Shown here piece by piece: positions 36,671-43,534 of a DNA stretch of 64,000 nucleotides (positions are counted from its first letter, which is position 1; every line of letters begins with the position of its first letter). A program made the position numbers and the translations under genes. This DNA comes from VBDM01 sp035499735 (GTDB lineage Bacteria; Pseudomonadota; Gammaproteobacteria; Burkholderiales; SG8-39). The notes beneath the pieces are model-generated. The model searched no databases. It had not been told where the DNA came from and saw only the letters and a program-made list of their open reading frames with translations. Location: the NCBI GenBank assembly GCA_035499735.1, contig DATJYC010000024.1, forward strand, positions 1 to 64,000. The letters are read 5' to 3'.

Positions 36671-36914
36671 TCAGCGAGACAATCTCCTCGAAGCTGGTTC
36701 CGTCGGGGGTCCTCGCGGCGGACCCGAGTGTCGGCTGCATGGTCGCGGGCTGCATCACGCTGCGCTCGAGGATTTCGCAGTGCAGGTACATTTGGCGAAG
36801 CTTGCGCTCGGCGTCCGCTTCATCGCGGCCGTGGATCATGAGGTGCTCGACGATCAGCCCCTGGCGCGTGCGGATGCGAAATCCGAACTTCGTCGTGTTC
36901 AACAAGGGCAGCAT
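36660..36914 (-). CDS. Small protein of unknown function (84 aa)
   Basis: An 84-residue protein: a mixed alpha/beta N-terminal part (KFGFRIRTRQGLIVEHLMIHGRDEADAERKL pattern) and a Gln/Pro/Thr-rich middle. I do not recognise the family. It is accepted as real because it has a sigma-70 promoter with 17-base spacing and a GGGAGG ribosome binding site 4 bases before the ATG. Its 3' end overlaps the end of the ParA gene on the opposite strand. Confidence 0.68.
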   Translation of the reverse strand: MLPLLNTTKFGFRIRTRQGLIVEHLMIHGRDEADAERKLRQMYLHCEILERSVMQPATMQPTLGSAARTPDGTSFEEIVSLITK

Positions 36915-36932
36915 GATCCTCCCGGAAGCGGC

Positions 36933-36961
36933 TGTATAGCATAAGATTTTTGGGGTGACAA
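36933..36961 (-). promoter_or_regulatory. Sigma-70 promoter of the 84-aa gene
   Basis: On the minus strand TTGTCA (36961-36956), 17 bases, TATACA (36938-36933). Start site near 36926, 12 bases before the ATG, with GGGAGG between. Confidence 0.7.
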
Positions 36962-36972
36962 GCCCGCCTCCC

Positions 36973-38940
36973 TCAGTCGATCCGGCGGAGCCCCCTTTCC
37001 TCGGCCGGCTTCAACACCCGCAGGCAGGGCAGATACCCGTCGTACACGATCCCATGGAGCTCCACCCGCTTCTGGGACCGCAGCAGGCCTACGAGGTAGC
37101 GGAGGATCTCCCGGGTGATGATCTGTCCGGGCACGAGAACCGGGATGCCCGGAGGGTAGGGGACGATCTGGTCGGCGCACACCCGGCCGAGCAGATCGCG
37201 CCGCAGCCCGTCCCTGTCGTTGACCAGCGGAACGACTTCCCCGCCGCAGTAGAAGGCGTCGCGGGGCAGGAACCGCAGCCGGGTGAAGCCCGGGATCTCG
37301 GGGAAGCGGTACAGGCGCCGCGGCACGCGGCGCTCGCGGGCGATGCGCATGAGGGCGTCGTACAGGCGCGACACCTTGCTGCGCGTGGTGCCGATGGTGA
37401 GCAGCAGCGTCAGCGTGTTGAACGTGGATTTCTCGACCTGGATGTTGTAGCGGTCGAAAAGCTCGCGCTGGAGGTCCTCGACCGTGTACCCGCAGCTCGA
37501 GATGTCTACGGTCACCTTCGTCGGGTCGAGCAGGATGTTGTCCCGCTTGACCTCGTGGGGCAGGAGCTCCTCCAGCTCGAGGGCGCGGAATATCCCGGTC
37601 GAGTTGATCTGGGCGCGCAGCTCCCTGGAGAGCGCGAGCGTGCGCGACAGCAGCTTGTAGCCCTCCATCACCGCCTGCTTGCGCGCCACGTCGAGGCTCG
37701 CGATCATGCTGTACTGCGGGCTCGTCGACGTGTGCATGTTGAAGTTCTCGCGGAACAGGTGCTCGTTGAACCCCGGATCGTTCACGTGGATCATCGATGC
37801 CTGCGAGAAGGCCGAGAGCACCTTGTGCGTGCTCTGCGTGGCGTAGTCGGCGCCGGCCTCCAGCGCGGTGGGCCGGAACGCGGGGTGGAAGCGCGCGAAC
37901 CCGTACCAGGCCTCGTCGACGATCACCTTGATGCCCTTCCTGTGCGCCGCCTTGACGATAGGTTCGAGATCGTAGCGCAGGCCGTCGTAGGTGCACGACG
38001 TGAGGATGATGGCCTGGGCGTCCGGGTGCCTGCGGATCGCCGATAGGATGGTCTTCTTCGGCACCGGCCCGTAGAGGCTGTACTTGGCGTTGACCGAGGA
38101 ATCGAGATAGATCGGGTGGCCGCCCGAGAGCACCACGCCGTGGTGGACCGACTTGTGGCAATTGCGGTCCAGGAGCAGCTTCTCCCCCGGGGCGAGCAGC
38201 GTCTGGAAGATCACCTTGTTCGAGGTGGAGGTGCCGTTGGTGGCGAAGAAGGTGCGCCGGGCGCCGAAGGCCTTCGCGGCGATGGTCTGCGCCTCTGCGA
38301 TGACCCCGGTCGGCTCCATGAGCGAGTCGAGCATCTTCACTGAGACCGACAGGTCGCCGTCGAACACGTGCTCGCCCATGAACTCGTAGAAATCGCTGAC
38401 CCAGGGACTGTCGCGCAGCGACTCGCCCGAGGAATGACCGGGCGTGTGCCAGGAGTCCTTCGCCATCCAGACGTAGTTCTTGAGCTGGTCGTAGAAGGGA
38501 GTGCGCGAGCGTTCCTGGATCTGGGCGTTGAGAATGCGGTACATGCCGCGGTAGTCGCGCTCCTCGCGGTAGAAGTAGCCGTCGACCGCCTCGGCGAAGA
38601 GCGCGTCGACGATCTCGTCCTCGTGCTCCTGCGCGATCAGGATGTAGACGTCGAGCTCGGGCCGGAAGCGCGTGACCCTCTGCACCAGCTCGAGCGCCGA
38701 CGTCTCCTTCTTCGCACTCTTCTGGCTCAGCGTGTACAGCTTGTCGTCGACCACGACCGCCTGAAGGTCGCCGTCCTCCTCGATCGCGGCGAGCGCCTCG
38801 CGCGCCGTGGTAACGCCGGCGAAGGTGATGCCCAGCGGATTGTCGAGCGACCTCGCCGCGGCGTTCAGCCCCTTGACGAACTCCCTGAGAACGAGCGGCT
38901 CGTCGTTGATGATGAGGACCCGGCTGACGGGCTTCTTCAT
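36973..38940 (-). CDS. Orn/Lys/Arg decarboxylase, fold-type I
   Basis: A 655-residue PLP decarboxylase. The N-terminal receiver-like wing domain (about 5-125) precedes the aminotransferase-fold core, with FFATNGTSTSNKV, the aspartate of VIVDEAWYG, and the PLP lysine in TQSTHKVLSAFSQAS. The C-terminal domain (from about 480) completes the family. Whether it prefers arginine, lysine or ornithine is not decided by these motifs. It is a second, unrelated amino-acid decarboxylase besides the fold-III enzyme at 4828. It is divergent from the DUF3579 gene, sharing a -10 region. Confidence 0.92.
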   Translation of the reverse strand: MKKPVSRVLIINDEPLVLREFVKGLNAAARSLDNPLGITFAGVTTAREALAAIEEDGDLQAVVVDDKLYTLSQKSAKKETSALELVQRVTRFRPELDVYILIAQEHEDEIVDALFAEAVDGYFYREERDYRGMYRILNAQIQERSRTPFYDQLKNYVWMAKDSWHTPGHSSGESLRDSPWVSDFYEFMGEHVFDGDLSVSVKMLDSLMEPTGVIAEAQTIAAKAFGARRTFFATNGTSTSNKVIFQTLLAPGEKLLLDRNCHKSVHHGVVLSGGHPIYLDSSVNAKYSLYGPVPKKTILSAIRRHPDAQAIILTSCTYDGLRYDLEPIVKAAHRKGIKVIVDEAWYGFARFHPAFRPTALEAGADYATQSTHKVLSAFSQASMIHVNDPGFNEHLFRENFNMHTSTSPQYSMIASLDVARKQAVMEGYKLLSRTLALSRELRAQINSTGIFRALELEELLPHEVKRDNILLDPTKVTVDISSCGYTVEDLQRELFDRYNIQVEKSTFNTLTLLLTIGTTRSKVSRLYDALMRIARERRVPRRLYRFPEIPGFTRLRFLPRDAFYCGGEVVPLVNDRDGLRRDLLGRVCADQIVPYPPGIPVLVPGQIITREILRYLVGLLRSQKRVELHGIVYDGYLPCLRVLKPAEERGLRRID

Positions 38941-38963
38941 GGGGTGCGCCGAGGGAAAAGCGG

Positions 38964-38971
38964 ATTATACT
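38964..38971. promoter_or_regulatory. Overlapping divergent -10 elements, decarboxylase / DUF3579
   Basis: ATTATACT contains TATAAT on the minus strand (38969-38964) and TATACT on the plus strand (38966-38971). It is the same 8-mer as at 22349-22356. Both leaders would be only about 15-17 bases long. Confidence 0.6.
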
Positions 38972-38992
38972 TTCGCGCCTCGCCCGGACGAC

Positions 38993-39292
38993 ATGAGCTC
39001 GAGCACCGACGAATTCCTGATCAGGGGCGTGACGCTCGAAGGCATGCCGTTCCGGCCGAGCGACTGGGCCGAGCGCCTCTGCGGCGTCATGTCGGCGTTC
39101 GGCTCCGACGGCCGCATGCAGTACTCGCCGTACGTCTATCCCGTGAGGTCCGAGGGCGTGAAATGCGTCGTCGTCGACGCTCGATTGAAGGAAATCGAGC
39201 CGATGGCCTACAACTTCCTGCTGCACTTCGCGAGAGACAACGAACTGCAGGTGCGGCACGGGCGCGCCGAGGAGCGCCCGCAGGCCGGATAG
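38993..39292 (+). CDS. DUF3579 protein
   Basis: A 99-residue protein of the DUF3579 family, largely confined to betaproteobacteria. It shows FLIRGVTLEGMPFRPSDWAERL, the FGSDGRMQYSPYVYP block, and KCVVVDARL. ATG 38993 is the only sensible start after the predicted promoter. Its function is unknown. It runs tail-to-tail into rpsT (adjacent bases). Confidence 0.9.
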   Translation: MSSSTDEFLIRGVTLEGMPFRPSDWAERLCGVMSAFGSDGRMQYSPYVYPVRSEGVKCVVVDARLKEIEPMAYNFLLHFARDNELQVRHGRAEERPQAG

Positions 39293-39559
39293 CTATCCCG
39301 CCATCGCTTTCAGACGCAGCGAGAGCTGGCTCTTGTGCCGGGCCGCCTTGTTCTTGTGGATGATCTGCTTGTCGGCGATGCTGTCGATGATCCCGCTCGC
39401 CTCGCTGAAGGCCTTGCGCGCCGCCGCCTTGTCGCCGGCCTTGATGGCTTTCGTGACGCTCTTGATCGCGCTGCTCAGGGCCGATTGCAGGCTCGCATTG
39501 TGCCTGCGCCGGCGCTCGGCTTGACGCGCCGCCTTGCGCGCGCCCTTCGTGTTGGCCAT
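39293..39559 (-). CDS. rpsT: 30S ribosomal protein S20
   Basis: An 88-residue, strongly basic helical ribosomal protein that binds 16S rRNA. It opens MANTKGARKAARQAERRRRHN and ends RHKSQLSLRLKAMAG, full family length. A promoter (TTGCGC-17-TACAAT) lies upstream. The gene is divergent from murJ, a pairing common in betaproteobacteria. Confidence 0.97.
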   Translation of the reverse strand: MANTKGARKAARQAERRRRHNASLQSALSSAIKSVTKAIKAGDKAAARKAFSEASGIIDSIADKQIIHKNKAARHKSQLSLRLKAMAG

Positions 39560-39585
39560 GGTCTGTACCCGGACGAAAGGCCGCA

Positions 39586-39614
39586 ATTGTAGTCGCAGAC
39601 CCCTGGCCGCGCAA
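39586..39614 (-). promoter_or_regulatory. Sigma-70 promoter of rpsT
   Basis: Minus strand TTGCGC (39614-39609), 17 bases, TACAAT (39591-39586). The predicted leader is about 20 bases. Confidence 0.65.
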
Positions 39615-39634
39615 GGATTTCCGCCCCCGAAAGC

Positions 39635-39640
39635 TATAAT
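39635..39640 (+). promoter_or_regulatory. -10 element of murJ (leaderless)
   Basis: A perfect TATAAT ends 6 bases before the murJ ATG at 39647, so transcription should begin at or next to the start codon. No -35 match and no Shine-Dalgarno. Confidence 0.55.
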
Positions 39641-39646
39641 CCCGCG

Positions 39647-41218
39647 ATGAACCTGCTGAGAGCGCTCGCGACGGTCAGCAGCATGACGCTCCTGTCACGG
39701 ATTCTCGGGTTCATCCGCGACATGCTGATCGCGCGGCTGTTTGGCGCCGAGCTCGCGACCGACGCATTCTTCGTCGCCTTCCGCATTCCCAACCTGCTCC
39801 GGCGCCTGTTCGCCGAAGGCGCGTTCTCGCAAGCCTTCGTTCCGGTGCTTTCGGAGTACCGGACGCGGCGCGGCGATTCGGAGACCCGATTGCTGGTGGA
39901 CCGCACTGCCACGCTGCTCACCCTCGCTCTGGTCGTCGCGACCATACTGGGCGTCGTCGGCGCACCGATCGTCATCTATGTGACCGCCCCTGGTTTCGCG
40001 GCTACGCCGGAGAAGTTCGACCTGACTGTGGCGATGCTAAGAGTGACATTCCCGTACATTTTGTTCATTTCCCTGGTTTCGCTCGCGGGCGGCATTCTCA
40101 ATACCTGGAGCCGATTTGCCGTTCCGGCGCTGACTCCGACGCTACTGAACCTGTCCTTTATCTTCGGTGCGCTGCTCGCGGCACCGTACTTCGACCCGCC
40201 TGCTATGGTGCTCGCCTGGGCGGTGTTTGCGGGTGGCATCCTGCAACTCGCGCTGCAGCTGCCCGCGCTTGCGAGGATAGGCATGCTGCCGAGGCCGCGG
40301 CTCGGCTTCTCCGATCCCGGAGTGCGGCGGATCCTCGTTCTCATGGGGCCCGCGGTGCTCGGCGTATCGGTCGCGCAAGTGAGCCTCCTCATCAACACCA
40401 TCATCGCCTCGTTTCTGGGAGACGGGCGCATCTCGTGGCTCTATTTCGCAGACCGCCTGATGGAGTTCCCGACTGGGCTCCTGGGCGTGGCGCTCGGCAC
40501 GATACTGCTTCCGAGCCTGTCGAAGTACCATGTGCAGTCCTCCGAGGGCGAGTACTCGAAGCTGCTCGACTGGGGCTTGAGGCTCACGGTGATTCTGACC
40601 GTACCGGCCGCTCTCGCCCTGGCTCTCCTCTCGGTGCCGCTGGTCACGACGCTGTTCCACTACGGCCGGTTCGGCGAGCACGATGTCTGGATGACGCGTC
40701 AGGCGCTCGTCGCCTACAGCATCGGCCTGCTCGGGCTGATCCTGGTCAAAGTGCTGGCGCCAGGCTTTTACGCGCGGCAGAATATTGCTACCCCGGTCCG
40801 GATCGCCATCTTGACTCTGATCATCACGCAGGCGATGAACGCCCTGTTCATCCTTTCCCTGAAGCAGGGGGGGCTGGAGGCGTCGACCGGCATCGGCCCG
40901 CACGCGGGCTTGGCGCTCGCGATAGGACTCGGCGCCTGCCTCAACGCCGGCCTGCTCTACCGCAAGCTGAGGCAGCATGGTATCTACTCGCCGCAGCCCG
41001 GTTGGGGGATGTTCGCGCTGAAGGTCGCGGCGGCCGTGGCCGCCATGGCGCTTGCGCTCTGGGCGGCGATGGGGGAGGAGCATTGGTGGCTGACCGCGCG
41101 AAGCTGGAGCAAGGTCGCCGCGATCAGCGGGCTGGTGCTGCTCGGGGCGGCGGCGTACTTCGGGAGCCTGCGCCTGCTCGGGTTCAGGCTGGGCGACTTC
41201 TCGAGACGCGCGGCCTGA
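39647..41218 (+). CDS. murJ: Lipid II flippase MurJ
   Basis: 523 residues with about 14 transmembrane helices. It opens MNLLRALATVSSMTLLSRILGF with the conserved RDMLIARLFGA loop and RLFAEGAFSQAFVPVL, all hallmarks of MurJ/MviN. It flips lipid II across the inner membrane for peptidoglycan synthesis. The start codon lies directly behind a TATAAT, so the transcript is probably leaderless. The sirB1 gene follows after 4 bases. Confidence 0.97.
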   Translation: MNLLRALATVSSMTLLSRILGFIRDMLIARLFGAELATDAFFVAFRIPNLLRRLFAEGAFSQAFVPVLSEYRTRRGDSETRLLVDRTATLLTLALVVATILGVVGAPIVIYVTAPGFAATPEKFDLTVAMLRVTFPYILFISLVSLAGGILNTWSRFAVPALTPTLLNLSFIFGALLAAPYFDPPAMVLAWAVFAGGILQLALQLPALARIGMLPRPRLGFSDPGVRRILVLMGPAVLGVSVAQVSLLINTIIASFLGDGRISWLYFADRLMEFPTGLLGVALGTILLPSLSKYHVQSSEGEYSKLLDWGLRLTVILTVPAALALALLSVPLVTTLFHYGRFGEHDVWMTRQALVAYSIGLLGLILVKVLAPGFYARQNIATPVRIAILTLIITQAMNALFILSLKQGGLEASTGIGPHAGLALAIGLGACLNAGLLYRKLRQHGIYSPQPGWGMFALKVAAAVAAMALALWAAMGEEHWWLTARSWSKVAAISGLVLLGAAAYFGSLRLLGFRLGDFSRRAA

Positions 41219-41222
41219 GAGC

Positions 41223-42056
41223 ATGGACACGCGCCTCGAGCGTTTCGCGGAGATCGTCTCGCGCGACCAGTTCAATCTCGCCGAGGCGAGCCTGATGCTC
41301 GCCCAGGACAACTATCCCGATCTGGACATCCCGGAATACCTGGGAAAGCTAGACGGCATCGCCGTGGCGATCAAGAAGCGGCTCGCCGGCGACGCGTTCT
41401 CCGAGCAGCGGGTGCTCGCGCTGAACTACTACCTGTTCAACGAGATGCGCTTCTCGGGCAACCTCGTCGACTACTACGACCCGCGCAACAGCTACCTCAA
41501 CGAGGTGCTGGAGCGCCGCACCGGCATTCCCATCACCCTGTCCATCCTGTATCTGGAAGTCGGCAAGCGCCTCGGCCTCAACCTGAAGGGCATCTCCTTT
41601 CCCGGGCACTTCCTCGTGAAGCTCGCCGTCAAGCGCGGCCAGCTGGTCCTCGACCCCTTCACCGGCGGTGAGGCGCAGTCCGAAGCCGACCTGCGCCAGC
41701 GCCTCGCGCAGGTCCTGCCCTCGGGCAAGGCCGAGCAGGCCCAGCTCGACCGCTACCTCGAGCCCGCAACGCCGCGCCAGATCATCGCCCGGGTACTGCG
41801 CAACCTCAAGAACATCTACCTGCAGACGGGGAGGCTCGAGCAGGCGCTCGCGGTCATGCACCGCATGCTTCTGGTGATGCCGGAGTCCACCGAGGAGCTG
41901 CGCGACCGGGGCATCGTGTACCAGAAGCTCGAGTGCTTCCGGCCGGCGCTGTCCGATCTGCAGAACTACCTGCGCAGGCGTCCCGACGCGGCGGATGCCG
42001 CCGAAATCCGCGAGAAGGTCCTCGAGCTCAGGCAGGCCTCCTCGCGGCTCAACTGA
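41223..42056 (+). CDS. SirB1 family transglutaminase-like/TPR protein
   Basis: A 277-residue cytoplasmic protein. The N-terminal transglutaminase-like domain contains LNYYLFNEMRFSGN and RRTGIPITLSILYLEVGKRLGL; the protease cysteine is not in the usual place, so it is probably catalytically inactive. A C-terminal TPR part (about 185-270) follows. SirB1 proteins are widespread beside murJ and prfA genes, with unknown function. It overlaps the end of the gene at 42049 by 8 bases. Confidence 0.88.
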   Translation: MDTRLERFAEIVSRDQFNLAEASLMLAQDNYPDLDIPEYLGKLDGIAVAIKKRLAGDAFSEQRVLALNYYLFNEMRFSGNLVDYYDPRNSYLNEVLERRTGIPITLSILYLEVGKRLGLNLKGISFPGHFLVKLAVKRGQLVLDPFTGGEAQSEADLRQRLAQVLPSGKAEQAQLDRYLEPATPRQIIARVLRNLKNIYLQTGRLEQALAVMHRMLLVMPESTEELRDRGIVYQKLECFRPALSDLQNYLRRRPDAADAAEIREKVLELRQASSRLN

Positions 42057-42534
42057 CGAGGCGCGCCTCGACCTTTTGCCGGACGTCGCGCTTGAGGCCG
42101 AGCGCGAAGAACAGCTCGGCGACGAGGAAGATCGGCGCGATGAAGATCTGGAACAGGTTGTCGACGAGCGCGGGCTTGCGCCCCTCGAACACGTGCCCGA
42201 CGAGCTGGAAGATCCACCCCCCGACGAAGAACGCGCCGAACCAGGACCAGCCCGCGGCGTAGCCGCTCCCTGCGGCGAGCCTGGCCGCGTAGTACAGCGC
42301 GCAGGTCAGGACCGCGGTCGCCAGCGCCAGCGGCACGTCCAGCAGGAAGTAGTACGCAAGGACGGCGCCGAGAAACACGTGCGCCAGCGTGATCCCTTCC
42401 CCGAGCGGAACCCAGTTCATCGGAACGAGGATCGCGAAGACGATCGCCGGCACGCCGACGAAGTGCGTGAGGCGGTTCCAGCGGTTGCGGTGGTAGGCGG
42501 CGTAGACCGCCATCTGCTCGTCGAGCGTCTTCAT
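42049..42534 (-). CDS. DUF962/Mpo1-like membrane protein
   Basis: A 161-residue protein with four predicted transmembrane helices. It starts MKTLDEQMAVYAAYHRNRWN, with HFVGVPAIV and the conserved GWIFQLVGHVFEGRKPALVD segment. The histidine-rich motifs match the DUF962/Mpo1 family, whose yeast member is an iron-dependent dioxygenase acting on 2-hydroxy fatty acids. Catalytic activity in bacteria is unknown. It is convergent with the SirB1 gene and divergent from ribF. Confidence 0.86.
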   Translation of the reverse strand: MKTLDEQMAVYAAYHRNRWNRLTHFVGVPAIVFAILVPMNWVPLGEGITLAHVFLGAVLAYYFLLDVPLALATAVLTCALYYAARLAAGSGYAAGWSWFGAFFVGGWIFQLVGHVFEGRKPALVDNLFQIFIAPIFLVAELFFALGLKRDVRQKVEARLVS

Positions 42535-42563
42535 CGGGACTCCGTGAGCTTCGATCTTGCCGC

Positions 42564-42569
42564 TATAAT
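42564..42569 (+). promoter_or_regulatory. -10 element of the ribF-ileS-lspA-ispH operon
   Basis: A perfect TATAAT 30 bases before the ribF ATG at 42599, with the start site near 42576. No clear -35 box. Confidence 0.55.
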
Positions 42570-42598
42570 TCAAAACTTTACGCCATTCCTTGCCTTCG

Positions 42599-43534
42599 AT
42601 GTTGCTCACCCACGGCGCTTCCGCCACGCAGCTGCCTCCGGTCGCGCTTACCGTGGGGAACTTCGACGGCATCCACCGCGGGCACCAGGCGCTGCTCGCA
42701 CGCCTGCTTGCGGGGGCGCGCACGCGTGGCCTCAAGAGCTGCGTGCTCACGTTCGAGCCGCACCCGCGCGAGTTCTTCGCGGGGCAGGCAGCGCCGACGC
42801 GCCTCGCATCTCTGCGCGAGAAGCTCGAGCTGCTCGCGGCGCACGGCGTGGAGCGCACCCACGTGCAGCGCTTCGACCGGGCGTTCGCCTCCCTCGCTCC
42901 CGAATCCTTCGTCGAGGAGGTGCTGGCGAAGCGGCTGCGGGCGCGCTGGGTGCTGATCGGCGAGGATTTCCGCTTCGGCGCCAGGCGCGCGGGCGACATC
43001 GGCCTCCTGAGGGATCTCGGCCGGCGCCACGGCTGCGAAGTCGAGGTGCTGGCGGACGTCGCCCACGCGGGTATGCGGGTATCGAGCTCCGCGGTGCGTG
43101 CCGCGCTCGCGGCCGGGAACCTCGGTGCCGCCGAGACGCTTCTCGGCCGGCCCTACAGCATCAGCGGTCGGGTTGTGCACGGGAGAAGGCTCGGACGCGA
43201 GCTGGGTTTCGCGACAGCGAACGTGCAGCTCAAGCACAATCGTCCGCCGCTCTCCGGCATCTTCGCGGTGAGGGTGCACGGGGCAGGCGCGGGCCCGCGC
43301 CCCGCGGTCGCCAGCCTGGGCGTGCGGCCCACGATCACCGCGAGCGGACGCGCGGTGCTCGAGGTGCACCTGTTCGACTTTTCGCAGGATCTCTACGGTG
43401 CGCACATGCGGGTGGAGTTCCTCCACAAGATCCGCGACGAGGAGAAGTATTCCGACCTCAGCGCCCTCAAGGCGCAGATCGAGCGCGACTGCGAGGCCGC
43501 CAGGGCATTCCTGCTTGAAAGCCGCAATGCCTGA
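42599..43534 (+). CDS. ribF: Bifunctional riboflavin kinase/FAD synthetase
   Basis: 311 residues. The N-terminal nucleotidyltransferase domain shows TVGNFDGIHRGHQALL, EPHPREFF and FGARRAGD. The C-terminal riboflavin kinase domain shows RPYSISGRVVHGRRLGRELGFATAN. It makes FMN and FAD. ATG 42599 was preferred; TTG 42590 is also open. It is the first gene of a tight operon with ileS, lspA and ispH, a conserved betaproteobacterial order. Confidence 0.96.
   Translation: MLLTHGASATQLPPVALTVGNFDGIHRGHQALLARLLAGARTRGLKSCVLTFEPHPREFFAGQAAPTRLASLREKLELLAAHGVERTHVQRFDRAFASLAPESFVEEVLAKRLRARWVLIGEDFRFGARRAGDIGLLRDLGRRHGCEVEVLADVAHAGMRVSSSAVRAALAAGNLGAAETLLGRPYSISGRVVHGRRLGRELGFATANVQLKHNRPPLSGIFAVRVHGAGAGPRPAVASLGVRPTITASGRAVLEVHLFDFSQDLYGAHMRVEFLHKIRDEEKYSDLSALKAQIERDCEAARAFLLESRNA

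Noticed and set aside
36899..39259. A 786-codon open frame on the minus strand over the decarboxylase
   Set aside because: It is in another frame of the same strand as the well-supported decarboxylase gene and has no recognisable domain.
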